A stretch of 64,000 nucleotides of DNA from UBA11373 sp046714175 (GCA_046714175.1 JBKKBI010000069.1:1-64000); one strand, 5' to 3'; positions 51,839 through 59,931 are shown, counted from the first letter of the stretch. Notes: generated by a model from the sequence alone, not told the origin. A program made the numbers and translations.

Positions 51839-51861
51839 GGCAGATGGCAGATGGCAGATGG
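51839..51861 (+). repeat. three tandem copies of GGCAGAT upstream of pafB
   Basis: GGCAGAT is repeated three times head to tail (51839-51859) plus GG, in the gap between pafA and pafB. Too short to call a known repeat type. It could change length by slippage. Confidence 0.5.
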
Positions 51862-51894
51862 CGGCGGTCGATCGTCTTTCTGTCATCTGTTATC

Positions 51895-53250
51895 TCAAAG
51901 CGAAGCGATGAGTTTCTCCACTCGCTCGTCCACTGCTCGGAAGGGGTCCTTGCACAGGACCGTGCGCTGGGCCTGGTCGTTGAGCTTGAGGTGCACCCAG
52001 TCCACCGTGAAGTCTCGGTTCTTCTCCTTGGCAGCCCGGATGAACTCGCCCCGCAGCCGCGCCCGGGTGGTCTGCGGCGGCTCCACCAACGCCCGGGCGA
52101 TGTCCTCGTCGGTCACCACCCGATCGACCATTCCCCGGCGTTCCAGCATGTAGTACAGCCCGCGCTCGCGGGAGACGTCGTGGTACGCCAGGTCGACCAT
52201 GGCCAGGCGGGGATCTCCTGGTGGCAGCTGCCTTCCCGCGGCGTACTCATCGAGCAGGAACTGCTTTGCCACCCAGTCGCACTCCCGGCGCAGCGAGAGG
52301 GGGTCCTTCTCCAATCCGGTGAGCAGGTGCTCCCACATCGCCACCGCCGACTGCACCTGCGCCGAAAAGCCTGGAGTCCGGGAGTATCGCATCACCCGCT
52401 CCAGGTACTCCCACTGGATGTCGAGCGCCGACAGCTCGCGGCCGTTGGCGAGCCGGACTCGTCGCCGACAGGTGGTGTCGTGGGAGATCTCCCGGATGGC
52501 GCGGATGGGATTCTCCAACGTGAGGTCACGGAAGACGACGTCGTCCTCCAACATCTGCAGCAGGGCGACGGTCGCCCCGACCTTGACGTAGGACACGTAT
52601 TCGGACATGTTCGAGTCACCGGCGATGACATGGAGCCTGCGGTAGCGCTCCGCGTCGGCGTGGGGCTCATCTCGGGTGTTGATGATGGGACGGCTGCGGG
52701 TCGTCGCCGACGACACCCCCTCCCAGATGTGCTCGGCGCGCTGCGCCAGGGAGTACACGGTCCCCCGGGCCGTCTGCAGCAGCTTGCCCGCACCGGAGAA
52801 GATCTGGCGGGTGACGAAGAACGGGATCAGGGTGTCGATCATGCGTTGGAAGTCGGACTGGCGGCTCACCAGGTAGTTCTCATGACACCCGTAGGAGTTC
52901 CCCGCGGAGTCGGTGTTGTTCTTGAACAGGTATACCTGGCCCCGGATCCCCTCTTCTTCGAGCCGCTGCTCGGCCGACTGCACCAGGCCCTCCAGGACTC
53001 GTTCCCCGGCCTTGTCATGGGCGATCAAGTCATAGAGGCTGTCGCACTCGGGGGTGGCGTACTCCGGGTGGCTGCCGACGTCGAGATAGAGCCGGGCCCC
53101 GTTCTCGAGGAATACATTCGAGGATCGTCCCCACGACACGACGCGACGGAACAGGTAGCGCGCTACCTCGTCGGGAGAAAGGCGCCGCTGGCCGCGCAGG
53201 GTGCAGGTCACCCCATATTCGTTCTCCATACCGAAGATGCGGCGCTCCAT
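51895..53250 (-). CDS. pafA: Pup-protein ligase PafA
   Basis: A 451-residue glutamine-synthetase-like ligase joining the C-terminal glutamate of Pup to substrate lysines. Glu9/Glu11 in MENEYGV bind Mg, and Asp57 in LYLDVGSHPEYATPEC is the expected catalytic base. KNNTDSAGNSYGCHENY and INTRDEPHADAERYRRLHVI are family blocks. The ATG at 53250 has TACCCT 7 nt upstream. It is divergent from a DUF2007 gene by 66 bp, whose presence separates it from prcBA. Confidence 0.96.
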   Translation of the reverse strand: MERRIFGMENEYGVTCTLRGQRRLSPDEVARYLFRRVVSWGRSSNVFLENGARLYLDVGSHPEYATPECDSLYDLIAHDKAGERVLEGLVQSAEQRLEEEGIRGQVYLFKNNTDSAGNSYGCHENYLVSRQSDFQRMIDTLIPFFVTRQIFSGAGKLLQTARGTVYSLAQRAEHIWEGVSSATTRSRPIINTRDEPHADAERYRRLHVIAGDSNMSEYVSYVKVGATVALLQMLEDDVVFRDLTLENPIRAIREISHDTTCRRRVRLANGRELSALDIQWEYLERVMRYSRTPGFSAQVQSAVAMWEHLLTGLEKDPLSLRRECDWVAKQFLLDEYAAGRQLPPGDPRLAMVDLAYHDVSRERGLYYMLERRGMVDRVVTDEDIARALVEPPQTTRARLRGEFIRAAKEKNRDFTVDWVHLKLNDQAQRTVLCKDPFRAVDERVEKLIASL

Positions 53251-53257
53251 GGCGGCG

Positions 53258-53263
53258 AGGGTA
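53258..53263 (-). promoter_or_regulatory. -10 hexamer TACCCT for pafA
   Basis: Minus-strand TACCCT ends 7 nt before the pafA ATG, with no Shine-Dalgarno sequence, so the transcript is probably leaderless. Confidence 0.5.
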
Positions 53264-53304
53264 CCGGTCGCGGGGCCGCAGCGAGCGGAGCACCCGGGAT
53301 GCCG

Positions 53305-53310
53305 TAGCGT
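53305..53310 (+). promoter_or_regulatory. -10 hexamer TAGCGT for the DUF2007 gene
   Basis: TAGCGT ends 6 nt before the ATG at 53317, with no Shine-Dalgarno sequence. It is divergent from the pafA element about 45 bp away. Confidence 0.5.
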
Positions 53311-53316
53311 GGCCCG

Positions 53317-53574
53317 ATGACCGACCCCTTCGTTCCCGTCGCCGAGGCTCCCGACCCCGGGTCGGCCCGCGTGTACGCGGCCATGCTGCAGTCGGCCGGG
53401 ATCCCGGTGCGCCTCCACGGCGAGGCATTAGGTCCCTACGTGGTCACGGTCGGGGATTGGGCCATCACCCGCTTGTGGGTGCCGGAGTCGATGCACCACG
53501 ATGCCGTGGAGATGCTGCGAGCCGAGGATGCGGAGCCGGGGCTGGTGTTAGTGCCCCGGGATCGAGGGTCCTAA
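53317..53574 (+). CDS. DUF2007-type putative signal-transducing protein
   Basis: An 85-residue protein with PVAEAPDPGSARVYAAMLQSAGIPVRLHGE, a VGDWAITRLWVPESMHHDAVEML end and one ferredoxin-like fold, as in DUF2007 proteins. Its function is unknown. It lies on the plus strand between prcA and pafA, whose genes run the other way. Its stop interlocks with the prcA stop. Confidence 0.75.
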   Translation: MTDPFVPVAEAPDPGSARVYAAMLQSAGIPVRLHGEALGPYVVTVGDWAITRLWVPESMHHDAVEMLRAEDAEPGLVLVPRDRGS

Positions 53575-54236
53575 GCGAGTTCGGCCGGCAACAGGCGGCG
53601 GAAGGCGCGACGGCGCTCGGTGCGTTCCACCACCGCCGCCTCCCAACCCACCGACCCGTTTCCATCGATCACCGCAGTGCACGCCGCCTTGGCCCAGCCG
53701 ATGGCGTCCTGCAGCGAGCCGCCGTCGGTATAGGAGGCGGTGAGACGCGCCATCAGCGCCTCGGTGGCACCCCCGATCGCAGAGAACTCGCGCTCGTCGT
53801 ACAGGGTCCCGTCGTAGGTGATGCGAAAGATATGGTCGTCGACCGGGTCATCGGCGACCTCAGCGAGCATGATCTCCACCTCATACGGCTTCACGTCCTG
53901 CGTGAAGATGTGCCCCAGGGTCTGCGCGTACGCGTTGGCCAGACTCTTCGCGGTGACGTCGGCCCGGGCGTAGGCGAAACCGGTGAGATCGGCGCGCCGG
54001 ATGCCGCCGATTCGGAGCTGCTCGAATTCGTTGTACTTGCCCACGCCGGCGAAGGCGACGCGGTCATAGATCTCAGAGATCTTCTGCAGCGTGCCGCTGG
54101 GGTTCTCCCCGAGGAGCAAGATGCCGTTGGCATATTGCACCGCCACGATCGACTTACCCCGGGCGATGCCTTTGCGGGCAAACTCTGCCCGATCCTTCAT
54201 CAGCTGCTCGGGCGGCACGTAGAAGGGCATCGTCAT
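53571..54236 (-). CDS. prcA: proteasome subunit alpha
   Basis: A 221-residue alpha subunit of the 20S core. The N-terminus (PFYVPPEQLMKDRAEFARKGIARGKSIVAVQYANGILLL) forms the gate and H0 helix. It lacks the catalytic Thr, as expected. VGKYNEFEQLRIGGIRRADLTGFAYARADVTAK and FTQDVKPYEVEIMLAEV are alpha-ring parts. A short C-terminal end without the usual long acidic tail follows. ATG overlaps the prcB stop (ATGA). Confidence 0.95.
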   Translation of the reverse strand: MTMPFYVPPEQLMKDRAEFARKGIARGKSIVAVQYANGILLLGENPSGTLQKISEIYDRVAFAGVGKYNEFEQLRIGGIRRADLTGFAYARADVTAKSLANAYAQTLGHIFTQDVKPYEVEIMLAEVADDPVDDHIFRITYDGTLYDEREFSAIGGATEALMARLTASYTDGGSLQDAIGWAKAACTAVIDGNGSVGWEAAVVERTERRRAFRRLLPAELA

Positions 54237-55027
54237 CGGGCACGCTCCATGGCGCGGCGAGCCGCGTCGCTGACGCGCTCTTCGGAGACCTCGGTGTATC
54301 CGGCCGCGGATACCGTGGCCACGTTGGGGTAGATCTCGCGGCGGAGATCCGGACCGCCGGTGCCGGTGTCCTCTTCGGCGGCGGCGACCAGCGCCGCCAC
54401 TGCCAGGTCGACCGCGGCGGCTTCCGTCATGCCCGGGTCGTAGAGGCCGCGCAGGTACAGCCGGGCGTCGCGTCCCCCCGAACCCTCGGTGGCGTAGTCG
54501 GTCTCTTCGTACGAGCCGCCGACGACGTCATAGGAATAGAGCCTCCCCACCTCTTCGGCCTCGTCGTAGCCGCAGAACAGCGGGACCACCACCAGGCCCT
54601 GAAAAGCCATCGGGAGCTGCCCCCGGACCATCGCGGCGAGATGATTGGCCTTTCCGGTGACGCTCAGGCGGCGCCCCTCCAGCTTTTCGTAATGTTCCAG
54701 CTCGGTCTGGAAGAGCTTCACCAGTTCGATGGCGATGCCGGCGACGCCGGCGATGGCGACGGCACTGAACCCGTCGGCGGGAAAGACCTTCTGCACGCGG
54801 CGGTGGGCGATGAGGTTGCCGGTCGTGGCGCGACGATCCCCGGCCATGACGACTCCGGAGGCGTAGCGAACCGCCAGCACCGTTGTCGCCTCGGGAGGAT
54901 CGAGGCGCCCGGCCCCGGCGGTCACATCCCAGCGAGGACCGAGCCCCTGGCTGCGCAACAGCGCGGCAAAGCTGCCGGCCGGCGTGATGGCTTCGAGGGG
55001 TATGCCGTCAGGAGGCGCGAGACTCAC
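54233..55027 (-). CDS. prcB: proteasome subunit beta
   Basis: A 264-residue proteolytic subunit made as a precursor. Cleavage before Thr48 in PPEATTVLAVRY exposes the N-terminal nucleophile; the preceding 47 residues are the propeptide. Catalytic partners Asp and Lys are in the expected places (MAGDRRATTGNLIAHRRVQKVFPADG). Its GTG overlaps the pup stop (GTGA), and prcA overlaps its end. Confidence 0.95.
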   Translation of the reverse strand: MSLAPPDGIPLEAITPAGSFAALLRSQGLGPRWDVTAGAGRLDPPEATTVLAVRYASGVVMAGDRRATTGNLIAHRRVQKVFPADGFSAVAIAGVAGIAIELVKLFQTELEHYEKLEGRRLSVTGKANHLAAMVRGQLPMAFQGLVVVPLFCGYDEAEEVGRLYSYDVVGGSYEETDYATEGSGGRDARLYLRGLYDPGMTEAAAVDLAVAALVAAAEEDTGTGGPDLRREIYPNVATVSAAGYTEVSEERVSDAARRAMERAR

Positions 55028-55215
55028 TGACCGCCCTTTTGGACGTAGTTCTTCACGAACTCCTCGGCGTTCTCTTCGAGGACCGAGTCGATCTCGTCGA
55101 GCAAGTCGTCGATCCGATGGGTCAACTCCTCGGCGCTCTCCTGGACTGGAGGGGCGGCAGTCTCGGCCTCGGTGGCGTCGCTGCGCCGGGTCTGCTTATG
55201 CTCTTGTTCGGCCAC
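55024..55215 (-). CDS. pup: prokaryotic ubiquitin-like protein Pup
   Basis: A 63-residue Pup ending in YVQKGGQ. The C-terminal Gln must be deamidated to Glu by Dop before ligation by PafA. The middle helix (ELTHRIDDLLDEIDSVLEENAEEFVKNY) binds the Mpa coiled coils. An exceptional Shine-Dalgarno site (AGGAGGTGA), 6 nt ahead of the GTG, lies in the end of dop. High translation fits a protein needed in bulk. Confidence 0.97.
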   Translation of the reverse strand: MAEQEHKQTRRSDATEAETAAPPVQESAEELTHRIDDLLDEIDSVLEENAEEFVKNYVQKGGQ

Positions 55216-55218
55216 GGC

Positions 55219-55227
55219 TCACCTCCT
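55219..55227 (-). promoter_or_regulatory. pup ribosome-binding site embedded in dop terminal codons
   Basis: The minus strand reads AGG AGG TGA at the end of dop, coding Arg-Arg-stop. The same nine bases form a full anti-SD match (GGAGG core at 55222-55226), 6 nt before the pup GTG. Confidence 0.8.
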
Positions 55228-56715
55228 GTTGTCGGCCTCGAGGGCCTCGATGAGGTCGGATGCTTCGGGGGAACGCTCCAGCAGCTCGGCGGTGAGCTGT
55301 TTCGTGCCCCGCAGGGGATCCATCATAGGCACCCGTTTCAGCGCTTCCTCACCGGCGTCGAAGATCAGCGAATCCCAGTTGGCGGCAACGATGTCCGCAC
55401 CGTACTTCTCCACGCAACGCCCCCGGAACCACGCTCGCGTCCCCTCGGGGGGCTCGATGGCGGCGGTCTGTATCTCGTCTTCGCTGAAGAGCCGGCGCAT
55501 TCGACCCGAATCGGCAAGCTTGCGGTACAGACTCCGCACCGGGTCGACATCGTGGTACTGGAGGTCCAGCATGCGCAGCTTGGGCTCCGTCCAACCCAGC
55601 CCGTCGCGCTCCCGGTAGGCCTCGAGCAGGGCCAGTTTCGCCGTCCAGTCGAGGCGGTCAGCGGTGCGGTTAGGATCCTGTTCGAGATCGGTGAGAACTG
55701 CCTCCCACTCGGCCAGGGCCTGCACATTGGCCGCGCCGGTGCCATGCTCCTCGACATGCTTTGCCAGCCACTCGAGGTAATGCCACTGCAGCTCGAGGGC
55801 GGTCACGGATCTGCCATCGGCGAGACGTACCTTGGTGATGAGGGTCGGATCATGGCTGAAACCCCACATCGCCTCCACCGGATCGTCGAGAATCACCGGC
55901 TCGCCGAGAGATCCGGCGGTGATCGCCGCCAGCATCACTGAGGTGACACCGAGCTTCATCAGCGTCTGCACTTCGCTGAGGTTGGCGTCACCCACGATCA
56001 CGTGCAGTCGCCGGTAGCGCGTGGGATCGGCGTGGGGCTCGTCACGGGTGTTGATGATCGGGCGCTTCAGGGTCGTCTCCAGGCCGACCTCCTCCTCGAA
56101 AAAGTCGGCGCGCTGGCTGATCTGATAGTCCACCGGGCGCCTTCCGTTTTCCGATCCGACCTTTCCGGCGCCAGTGAAGACCTGGCGGGACACGAAGAAC
56201 CCGGTGAGGTGGCGCACCAGATCGCTGAACGGAACGGATCGCGGCACCAGGTAGTTCTCGTGCCATCCGTAGGAGTTGCCCTTGCCGTCGCTGTTGTTCT
56301 TGTAGATGAGCAGACCGTGCCCCGGGGGGAGAGCGGCTTCAGCGGCCGCGGCGGCGCGTGCCATGACCCACTCCCCCGCCTTGTCGTGCAGCGCCGCTTC
56401 GCGGGCGTCGCGGCATTCCGGACTGGAGTACTCCGGATGGGCGTGGTCGACGTAGAAGCGCGCACCGTTGCTGAGGACGGTGTTGACGAGGCCCGACTCG
56501 TAATCCACTGTCGGCGGAGGCTCGTAGCCGAACCCGCGAGCGTCGCGGCCGGGAGTCTCCTCGTCGAATGACCATTGGATCCGGCTGGAGGCGCCGGCGT
56601 AGGAATTGATCACCAGGCTGGAAGCGACCACCGGGTTGAAGTCGGGCTGGTGCCGCACCGCGATCCCGAATTCGGTCTCGGTCCCGAGAACCGCCGGGAC
56701 TTCCTCTTCGGTCAC
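55219..56715 (-). CDS. dop: deamidase/depupylase of Pup
   Basis: A 498-residue enzyme that deamidates Pup's C-terminal Gln and removes Pup from targets. GTETEFGIAVR near the N-terminus gives the Mg-binding Glu residues; Asp90 in FYVDHAHPEYSSPEC is the expected nucleophile. The Dop-specific loop (residues about 38-72, with SFDEETPGRDARGFGYEPP) distinguishes it from PafA. KNNSDGKGNSYGWHENYL and INTRDEPHADPTRYRRLHVI are shared. GTG overlaps the mpa stop (GTGA). Confidence 0.96.
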   Translation of the reverse strand: MTEEEVPAVLGTETEFGIAVRHQPDFNPVVASSLVINSYAGASSRIQWSFDEETPGRDARGFGYEPPPTVDYESGLVNTVLSNGARFYVDHAHPEYSSPECRDAREAALHDKAGEWVMARAAAAAEAALPPGHGLLIYKNNSDGKGNSYGWHENYLVPRSVPFSDLVRHLTGFFVSRQVFTGAGKVGSENGRRPVDYQISQRADFFEEEVGLETTLKRPIINTRDEPHADPTRYRRLHVIVGDANLSEVQTLMKLGVTSVMLAAITAGSLGEPVILDDPVEAMWGFSHDPTLITKVRLADGRSVTALELQWHYLEWLAKHVEEHGTGAANVQALAEWEAVLTDLEQDPNRTADRLDWTAKLALLEAYRERDGLGWTEPKLRMLDLQYHDVDPVRSLYRKLADSGRMRRLFSEDEIQTAAIEPPEGTRAWFRGRCVEKYGADIVAANWDSLIFDAGEEALKRVPMMDPLRGTKQLTAELLERSPEASDLIEALEADNRR

Positions 56716-58427
56716 AGGTACTGGCCGGTGGTTACAGCCTCGATGGAACGGCTTGCGGAGCCACCCTCGATCAGGGTGCGGACATAGACGATCCGTTCGC
56801 CCTTCTTGCCGGAGATCCGGGCCCAGTCATCCGGGTTGGTGGTGTTGGGGAGATCCTCGTGCTCACGGAACTCCTGCTCGATCGCCGCCACCAGGTCGGT
56901 GGTGCGCACCCCGCGGGTGCCGTGGGCGATCTCACGCTTGATGGCTTCCTTCTTGGCGCGCCGCACCACGTTCTCGATCATGGCCCCCGAGGAGAAGTCT
57001 TTGAAGTAGAGGATCTCCTTGTCTCCGTTGGCGTATGTGACCTCAAGAAACCGATTGCTATCGGTGGTCGAGTACATGGCTTCCACCACCGCCGAGATCA
57101 TGTTGGCGCGCATCACCTCGCGGTCGCCCCCGACCGTGGCGAGTTCTTCGCCGTCGAAGGGAACGGCCGCGTTGAGGTAGATGCCGAAGATCTGACGGGC
57201 CGCCGCCTCGTTGGGCCGTTCGATCTTGATCTTTACATCGAGCCGGCCCGGACGCAGGATGGCGGGATCGATCAGGTCCTCGCGGTTGGAGGCACCGATC
57301 ACGATCACGTTCTTCAGCGCCTCGACCCCATCGAGCTCGGACAGCAGCTGGGGCACGATGGTCGACTCGACGTCTGAGGAGATCCCCGTGCCCCGGGTGC
57401 GGAACAGCGAATCCATCTCGTCGAAAAAGACGATGACCGGCACTCCCTCGTCGGACTTTTCCTTGGCGCGGGCGAAGATGAGGCGGATCTGGCGCTCCGT
57501 CTCGCCGACGTACTTGTTGAGCAGCTCGGGACCCTTGATGTTCAAGAAGTAGGAGCGGGCATCCTGACTTCCCGTCTTGTCGGCCACTGCGCGAGCCAGC
57601 GAGTTGGCCACCGCCTTGGCGATCAGGGTCTTGCCGCAACCGGGAGGACCGTAGAGAAGCACGCCCTTGGGGGCGGCGAGTCCGTACTCCTCGAACAGCT
57701 GCTTGTGGATATAGGGCAATTCGACAGCATCGCGGATCGCCTCGATCTGGCCCTCTAGTCCGCCGATCTGTTCGTAGGAGACGTCTGGCACCTCCTCGAG
57801 CACCAACTCCTCCACTTCGGGGCGAATGAGGCGTTCCAGAACCAGGCCGCTGCGCAGGTCCACCCGAACGTGATCGCCTACCCGAAGGAAGGTGGAGCGC
57901 ATCGGCCCCGAGAGCTCCACGACCCGTTCCTCGTCTGCCCGAGCCAGAACGATCACCCGGCCCTCGCCGAGTATCTCCTTGATGGTCACCACCTCGCCGG
58001 TGGAATCGAAGGCGCGGACATCGATGACGTTCATAGCCTCGTTGAGCAGCACCTCCTGGCCCTGCTCCAGCTGTTTGATCTCGATGCGGGGCTCGACGTT
58101 CACCCGGAGCTTGCGCCCGCCGGTGATGACGTCGAGGGTGCCGTCGCTATTGACGCCTTGTACCACTCCAAAGGAGTTGGGCGGAGCGGTGAGCTTTTCG
58201 ACCTCCTCGCGCAGCACGGCAAGCTGGTCGCGGGTCTCCTCAAGGGCGGCAGACAGCCGTTCGTTCTGGGTCACCGCCTGACTGAGGCGTCCCTTGGCCT
58301 CGAGCAGCCGTTCCTCCAGCACCCGAACCCGCCGGGGAGCGTCCTGGAGCCGACGCCGCAGGATGGCGATCTCTTCCTCCAGCATGCGGATGGTGCCCCG
58401 GAGGTCCTCGGATGTCGGTTCAGCCAT
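56712..58427 (-). CDS. mpa: proteasome-associated AAA+ ATPase Mpa/ARC
   Basis: A 571-residue hexameric unfoldase that feeds pupylated proteins into PrcBA. Coiled coil at residues ~5-85 (Pup-binding), two OB-type domains, then AAA+ with Walker A GPPGCGKTLIAKAV and Walker B VIVFFDEMDSLF. The C-terminus ends QYL, the motif that docks into the 20S alpha ring and opens its gate. The ATG at 58427 with GGTGGAG before it gives the right N-terminus; the longer frame is upstream leader. Its promoter faces that of the ferredoxin gene. Confidence 0.96.
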   Translation of the reverse strand: MAEPTSEDLRGTIRMLEEEIAILRRRLQDAPRRVRVLEERLLEAKGRLSQAVTQNERLSAALEETRDQLAVLREEVEKLTAPPNSFGVVQGVNSDGTLDVITGGRKLRVNVEPRIEIKQLEQGQEVLLNEAMNVIDVRAFDSTGEVVTIKEILGEGRVIVLARADEERVVELSGPMRSTFLRVGDHVRVDLRSGLVLERLIRPEVEELVLEEVPDVSYEQIGGLEGQIEAIRDAVELPYIHKQLFEEYGLAAPKGVLLYGPPGCGKTLIAKAVANSLARAVADKTGSQDARSYFLNIKGPELLNKYVGETERQIRLIFARAKEKSDEGVPVIVFFDEMDSLFRTRGTGISSDVESTIVPQLLSELDGVEALKNVIVIGASNREDLIDPAILRPGRLDVKIKIERPNEAAARQIFGIYLNAAVPFDGEELATVGGDREVMRANMISAVVEAMYSTTDSNRFLEVTYANGDKEILYFKDFSSGAMIENVVRRAKKEAIKREIAHGTRGVRTTDLVAAIEQEFREHEDLPNTTNPDDWARISGKKGERIVYVRTLIEGGSASRSIEAVTTGQYL

Positions 58428-58509
58428 CTCCACCCCGCAGTCGTCCGGCGGCGCCCTCCTGGCGCCCACTCCGGAGCGGTTGCGGCCGGTGCGACCCGGC
58501 CGTATGGCG

Positions 58510-58515
58510 AGTATA
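58510..58515 (-). promoter_or_regulatory. -10 hexamer TATACT for the mpa-dop-pup-prcBA operon
   Basis: Minus-strand TATACT lies about 83 nt ahead of the mpa ATG, with no clear -35. It is the best -10 match upstream of mpa. Confidence 0.45.
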
Positions 58516-58568
58516 CGGGGGCCATCAGCTAGCTCCGGAACATGTCTGCAGTGAAGTTCCGCTGCTGC

Positions 58569-58596
58569 TTGAGTGTCTCCACCCCCCGGGTACACT
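58569..58596 (+). promoter_or_regulatory. promoter of the ferredoxin gene (TTGAGT-N16-TACACT)
   Basis: TTGAGT (58569-58574) and TACACT (58591-58596) are 16 bp apart and would start a transcript near 58603. A GGAG lies 5 nt before the ATG at 58626. The two divergent transcripts originate within about 100 bp. Confidence 0.6.
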
Positions 58597-58625
58597 CATC
58601 GGTACGGACCGCGACCGGAGATGTC

Positions 58626-58871
58626 ATGAAGGTTTGGATCGACCAGGACTTGTGTACCGGAGACGGACTCTGCGAGGAGATCGCCCCCGACGTCTTCGTG
58701 CTGCTGGACGACGGTCTCGCCTACGTCCGCGAGGGCGCCAAGATTTACGCCACCGCCAAGGGCAACGCCCAGGGCGCCCAGGGCATGGCCATGGTGCCTG
58801 CCGGCCAAGAGGACATCGTCGTCGAGTCTGCCGAGGAGTGTCCCGGCGAGTGCATCTTCATCGAGCCGTAA
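58626..58871 (+). CDS. ferredoxin with CxxDxxC ligand set
   Basis: An 81-residue low-potential electron carrier. Cluster ligands are Cys10-x2-Asp13-x2-Cys16 and Cys72 of the CP motif (ECPGECIF), with Cys76 nearby. The Asp in the second position gives a [3Fe-4S] or an Asp-ligated [4Fe-4S] cluster, as in Pyrococcus ferredoxin and actinobacterial P450 partners. It is about 15 residues longer than the usual 63-66, with an insert around residues 36-58. No oxidoreductase partner is adjacent. Confidence 0.85.
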   Translation: MKVWIDQDLCTGDGLCEEIAPDVFVLLDDGLAYVREGAKIYATAKGNAQGAQGMAMVPAGQEDIVVESAEECPGECIFIEP

Positions 58872-58881
58872 GCAGGCACTA

Positions 58882-58901
58882 GGCACCACCAATCTGGTGC
58901 C
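58882..58901. terminator. hairpin terminator between ferredoxin and trmI genes
   Basis: GGCACCA-CCAATC-TGGTGCC forms a 7-bp stem and 6-nt loop just after the ferredoxin stop. It sits between convergent genes, so it may serve both. There is no long T-run. Confidence 0.6.
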
Positions 58902-58950
58902 GATTCCGTCCTTGGCTCTGATTCCTGTGTCTGCTGGTTTGGCGCCCAGG

Positions 58951-59760
58951 TCACTCCGCGCGTTCGATCTGCTCCAGAGGTCCTGCCACGTGGTGCGCCA
59001 CCGTGATGAAACCGGTGTGGCCGACCATCAGGCTTTCGGGCCGCACCGCTCGGCCCGCCACTTTCCAGTTCCTGATCAGCATCTCGAAGGTCTCGATGGC
59101 GACGAACCTTCCGGTGCGGTGCAATGCCTCATGCAGCTGCTGTACCTGCGGCACTGTGGGCAGGTAGGCGCACAGGATCCCCCCCGGGGCCATCGCCCCC
59201 GCCGCCGGCTCCGCGACCTCCCACGGTTCCGGCAGATCGAGAATCACCCGGTCGGGTTGCCACTCCCCCAAAACCTCTTCGACCCGTCCCGCGACCATCG
59301 TCAGGTTGTCGGGGATCCTCCCCAAGAACCGCTGCACCGTGCCCTGAGCGTGTTTCATGTGGTCCGGCCGCACCTCGACCGTGACCACTCTTCCGGTGCT
59401 CCCCACCGCCCGCAACAGCGCCAGGGTGAGCGCACCCGATCCGGTGCCTGCCTCCACCACCAGGTCGCCAGGCTGGGTGTCGCTCCAATGGAGGATCGGC
59501 CCGATGTCCTTGGGGTACACCACCTGGGCGCCGCGACGCATCTTCAGTATGTAGTCGGCCAGCCGGGGTCGGAAGACTGCGATCCGCCCACCGCTGGAGG
59601 ACAGCGCCACCGCACCGGGTTGGAGACCCAGCAGGGCTTCGTGGCGCAGGTATCCGCCGTGGTACTGAAAGGTCTGACCGGGGCGAATCTCGATCAGGTA
59701 GCGCCTACCCCTCGGGTCGAGCAGGAGGCACAGATCCCCGGCACTGAAAGGCGCGCTCAA
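58951..59760 (-). CDS. trmI: tRNA (adenine-N1-)-methyltransferase TrmI
   Basis: A 269-residue AdoMet-dependent enzyme that methylates A58 in the tRNA T-loop. The SAM site is VVEAGTGSGALTLALL, and motif IV is ILDLPEPWEV. The N-terminal beta domain (GDLCLLLDPRGRRYLIEIRPGQTFQYHGGYLRHEALLG) is typical of TrmI. A TTG start overlaps the stop of a 34-residue membrane ORF (TTGA). In mycobacteria trmI is also close to mpa. Confidence 0.92.
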   Translation of the reverse strand: MSAPFSAGDLCLLLDPRGRRYLIEIRPGQTFQYHGGYLRHEALLGLQPGAVALSSSGGRIAVFRPRLADYILKMRRGAQVVYPKDIGPILHWSDTQPGDLVVEAGTGSGALTLALLRAVGSTGRVVTVEVRPDHMKHAQGTVQRFLGRIPDNLTMVAGRVEEVLGEWQPDRVILDLPEPWEVAEPAAGAMAPGGILCAYLPTVPQVQQLHEALHRTGRFVAIETFEMLIRNWKVAGRAVRPESLMVGHTGFITVAHHVAGPLEQIERAE

Positions 59761-59861
59761 CCCCGCAGGGCCTGAATGAAGGGGATCACCAACGACAGGA
59801 TGACCATCACCGCCACGAAGATCACGACGTAGCGGGTCATCCGCTCCCGGTTACGGAACAT
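59757..59861 (-). CDS. 34-residue membrane peptide coupled to trmI
   Basis: A small ORF with a basic N-terminus (FRNRERMTRY), one hydrophobic helix (VVIFVAVMVILSLVIPFIQAL) and the end RG. The stop overlaps the trmI TTG (TTGA). Minus-strand TATCCT lies 6 nt before the ATG, fitting a leaderless start, so this ORF would be the first gene of the trmI transcript and trmI would depend on it for translation. Function unknown. Confidence 0.55.
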   Translation of the reverse strand: MFRNRERMTRYVVIFVAVMVILSLVIPFIQALRG

Positions 59862-59867
59862 GCCGGG

Positions 59868-59873
59868 AGGATA
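59868..59873 (-). promoter_or_regulatory. -10 hexamer TATCCT for the small ORF-trmI operon
   Basis: Minus-strand TATCCT ends 6 nt before the ATG at 59861. No Shine-Dalgarno site is present. Confidence 0.5.
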
Positions 59874-59931
59874 GGCACCAGGCACCGGGCACTCGGAGTC
59901 ACAGAGAAAGAGTATTGCTGGCGGGCGGTCC

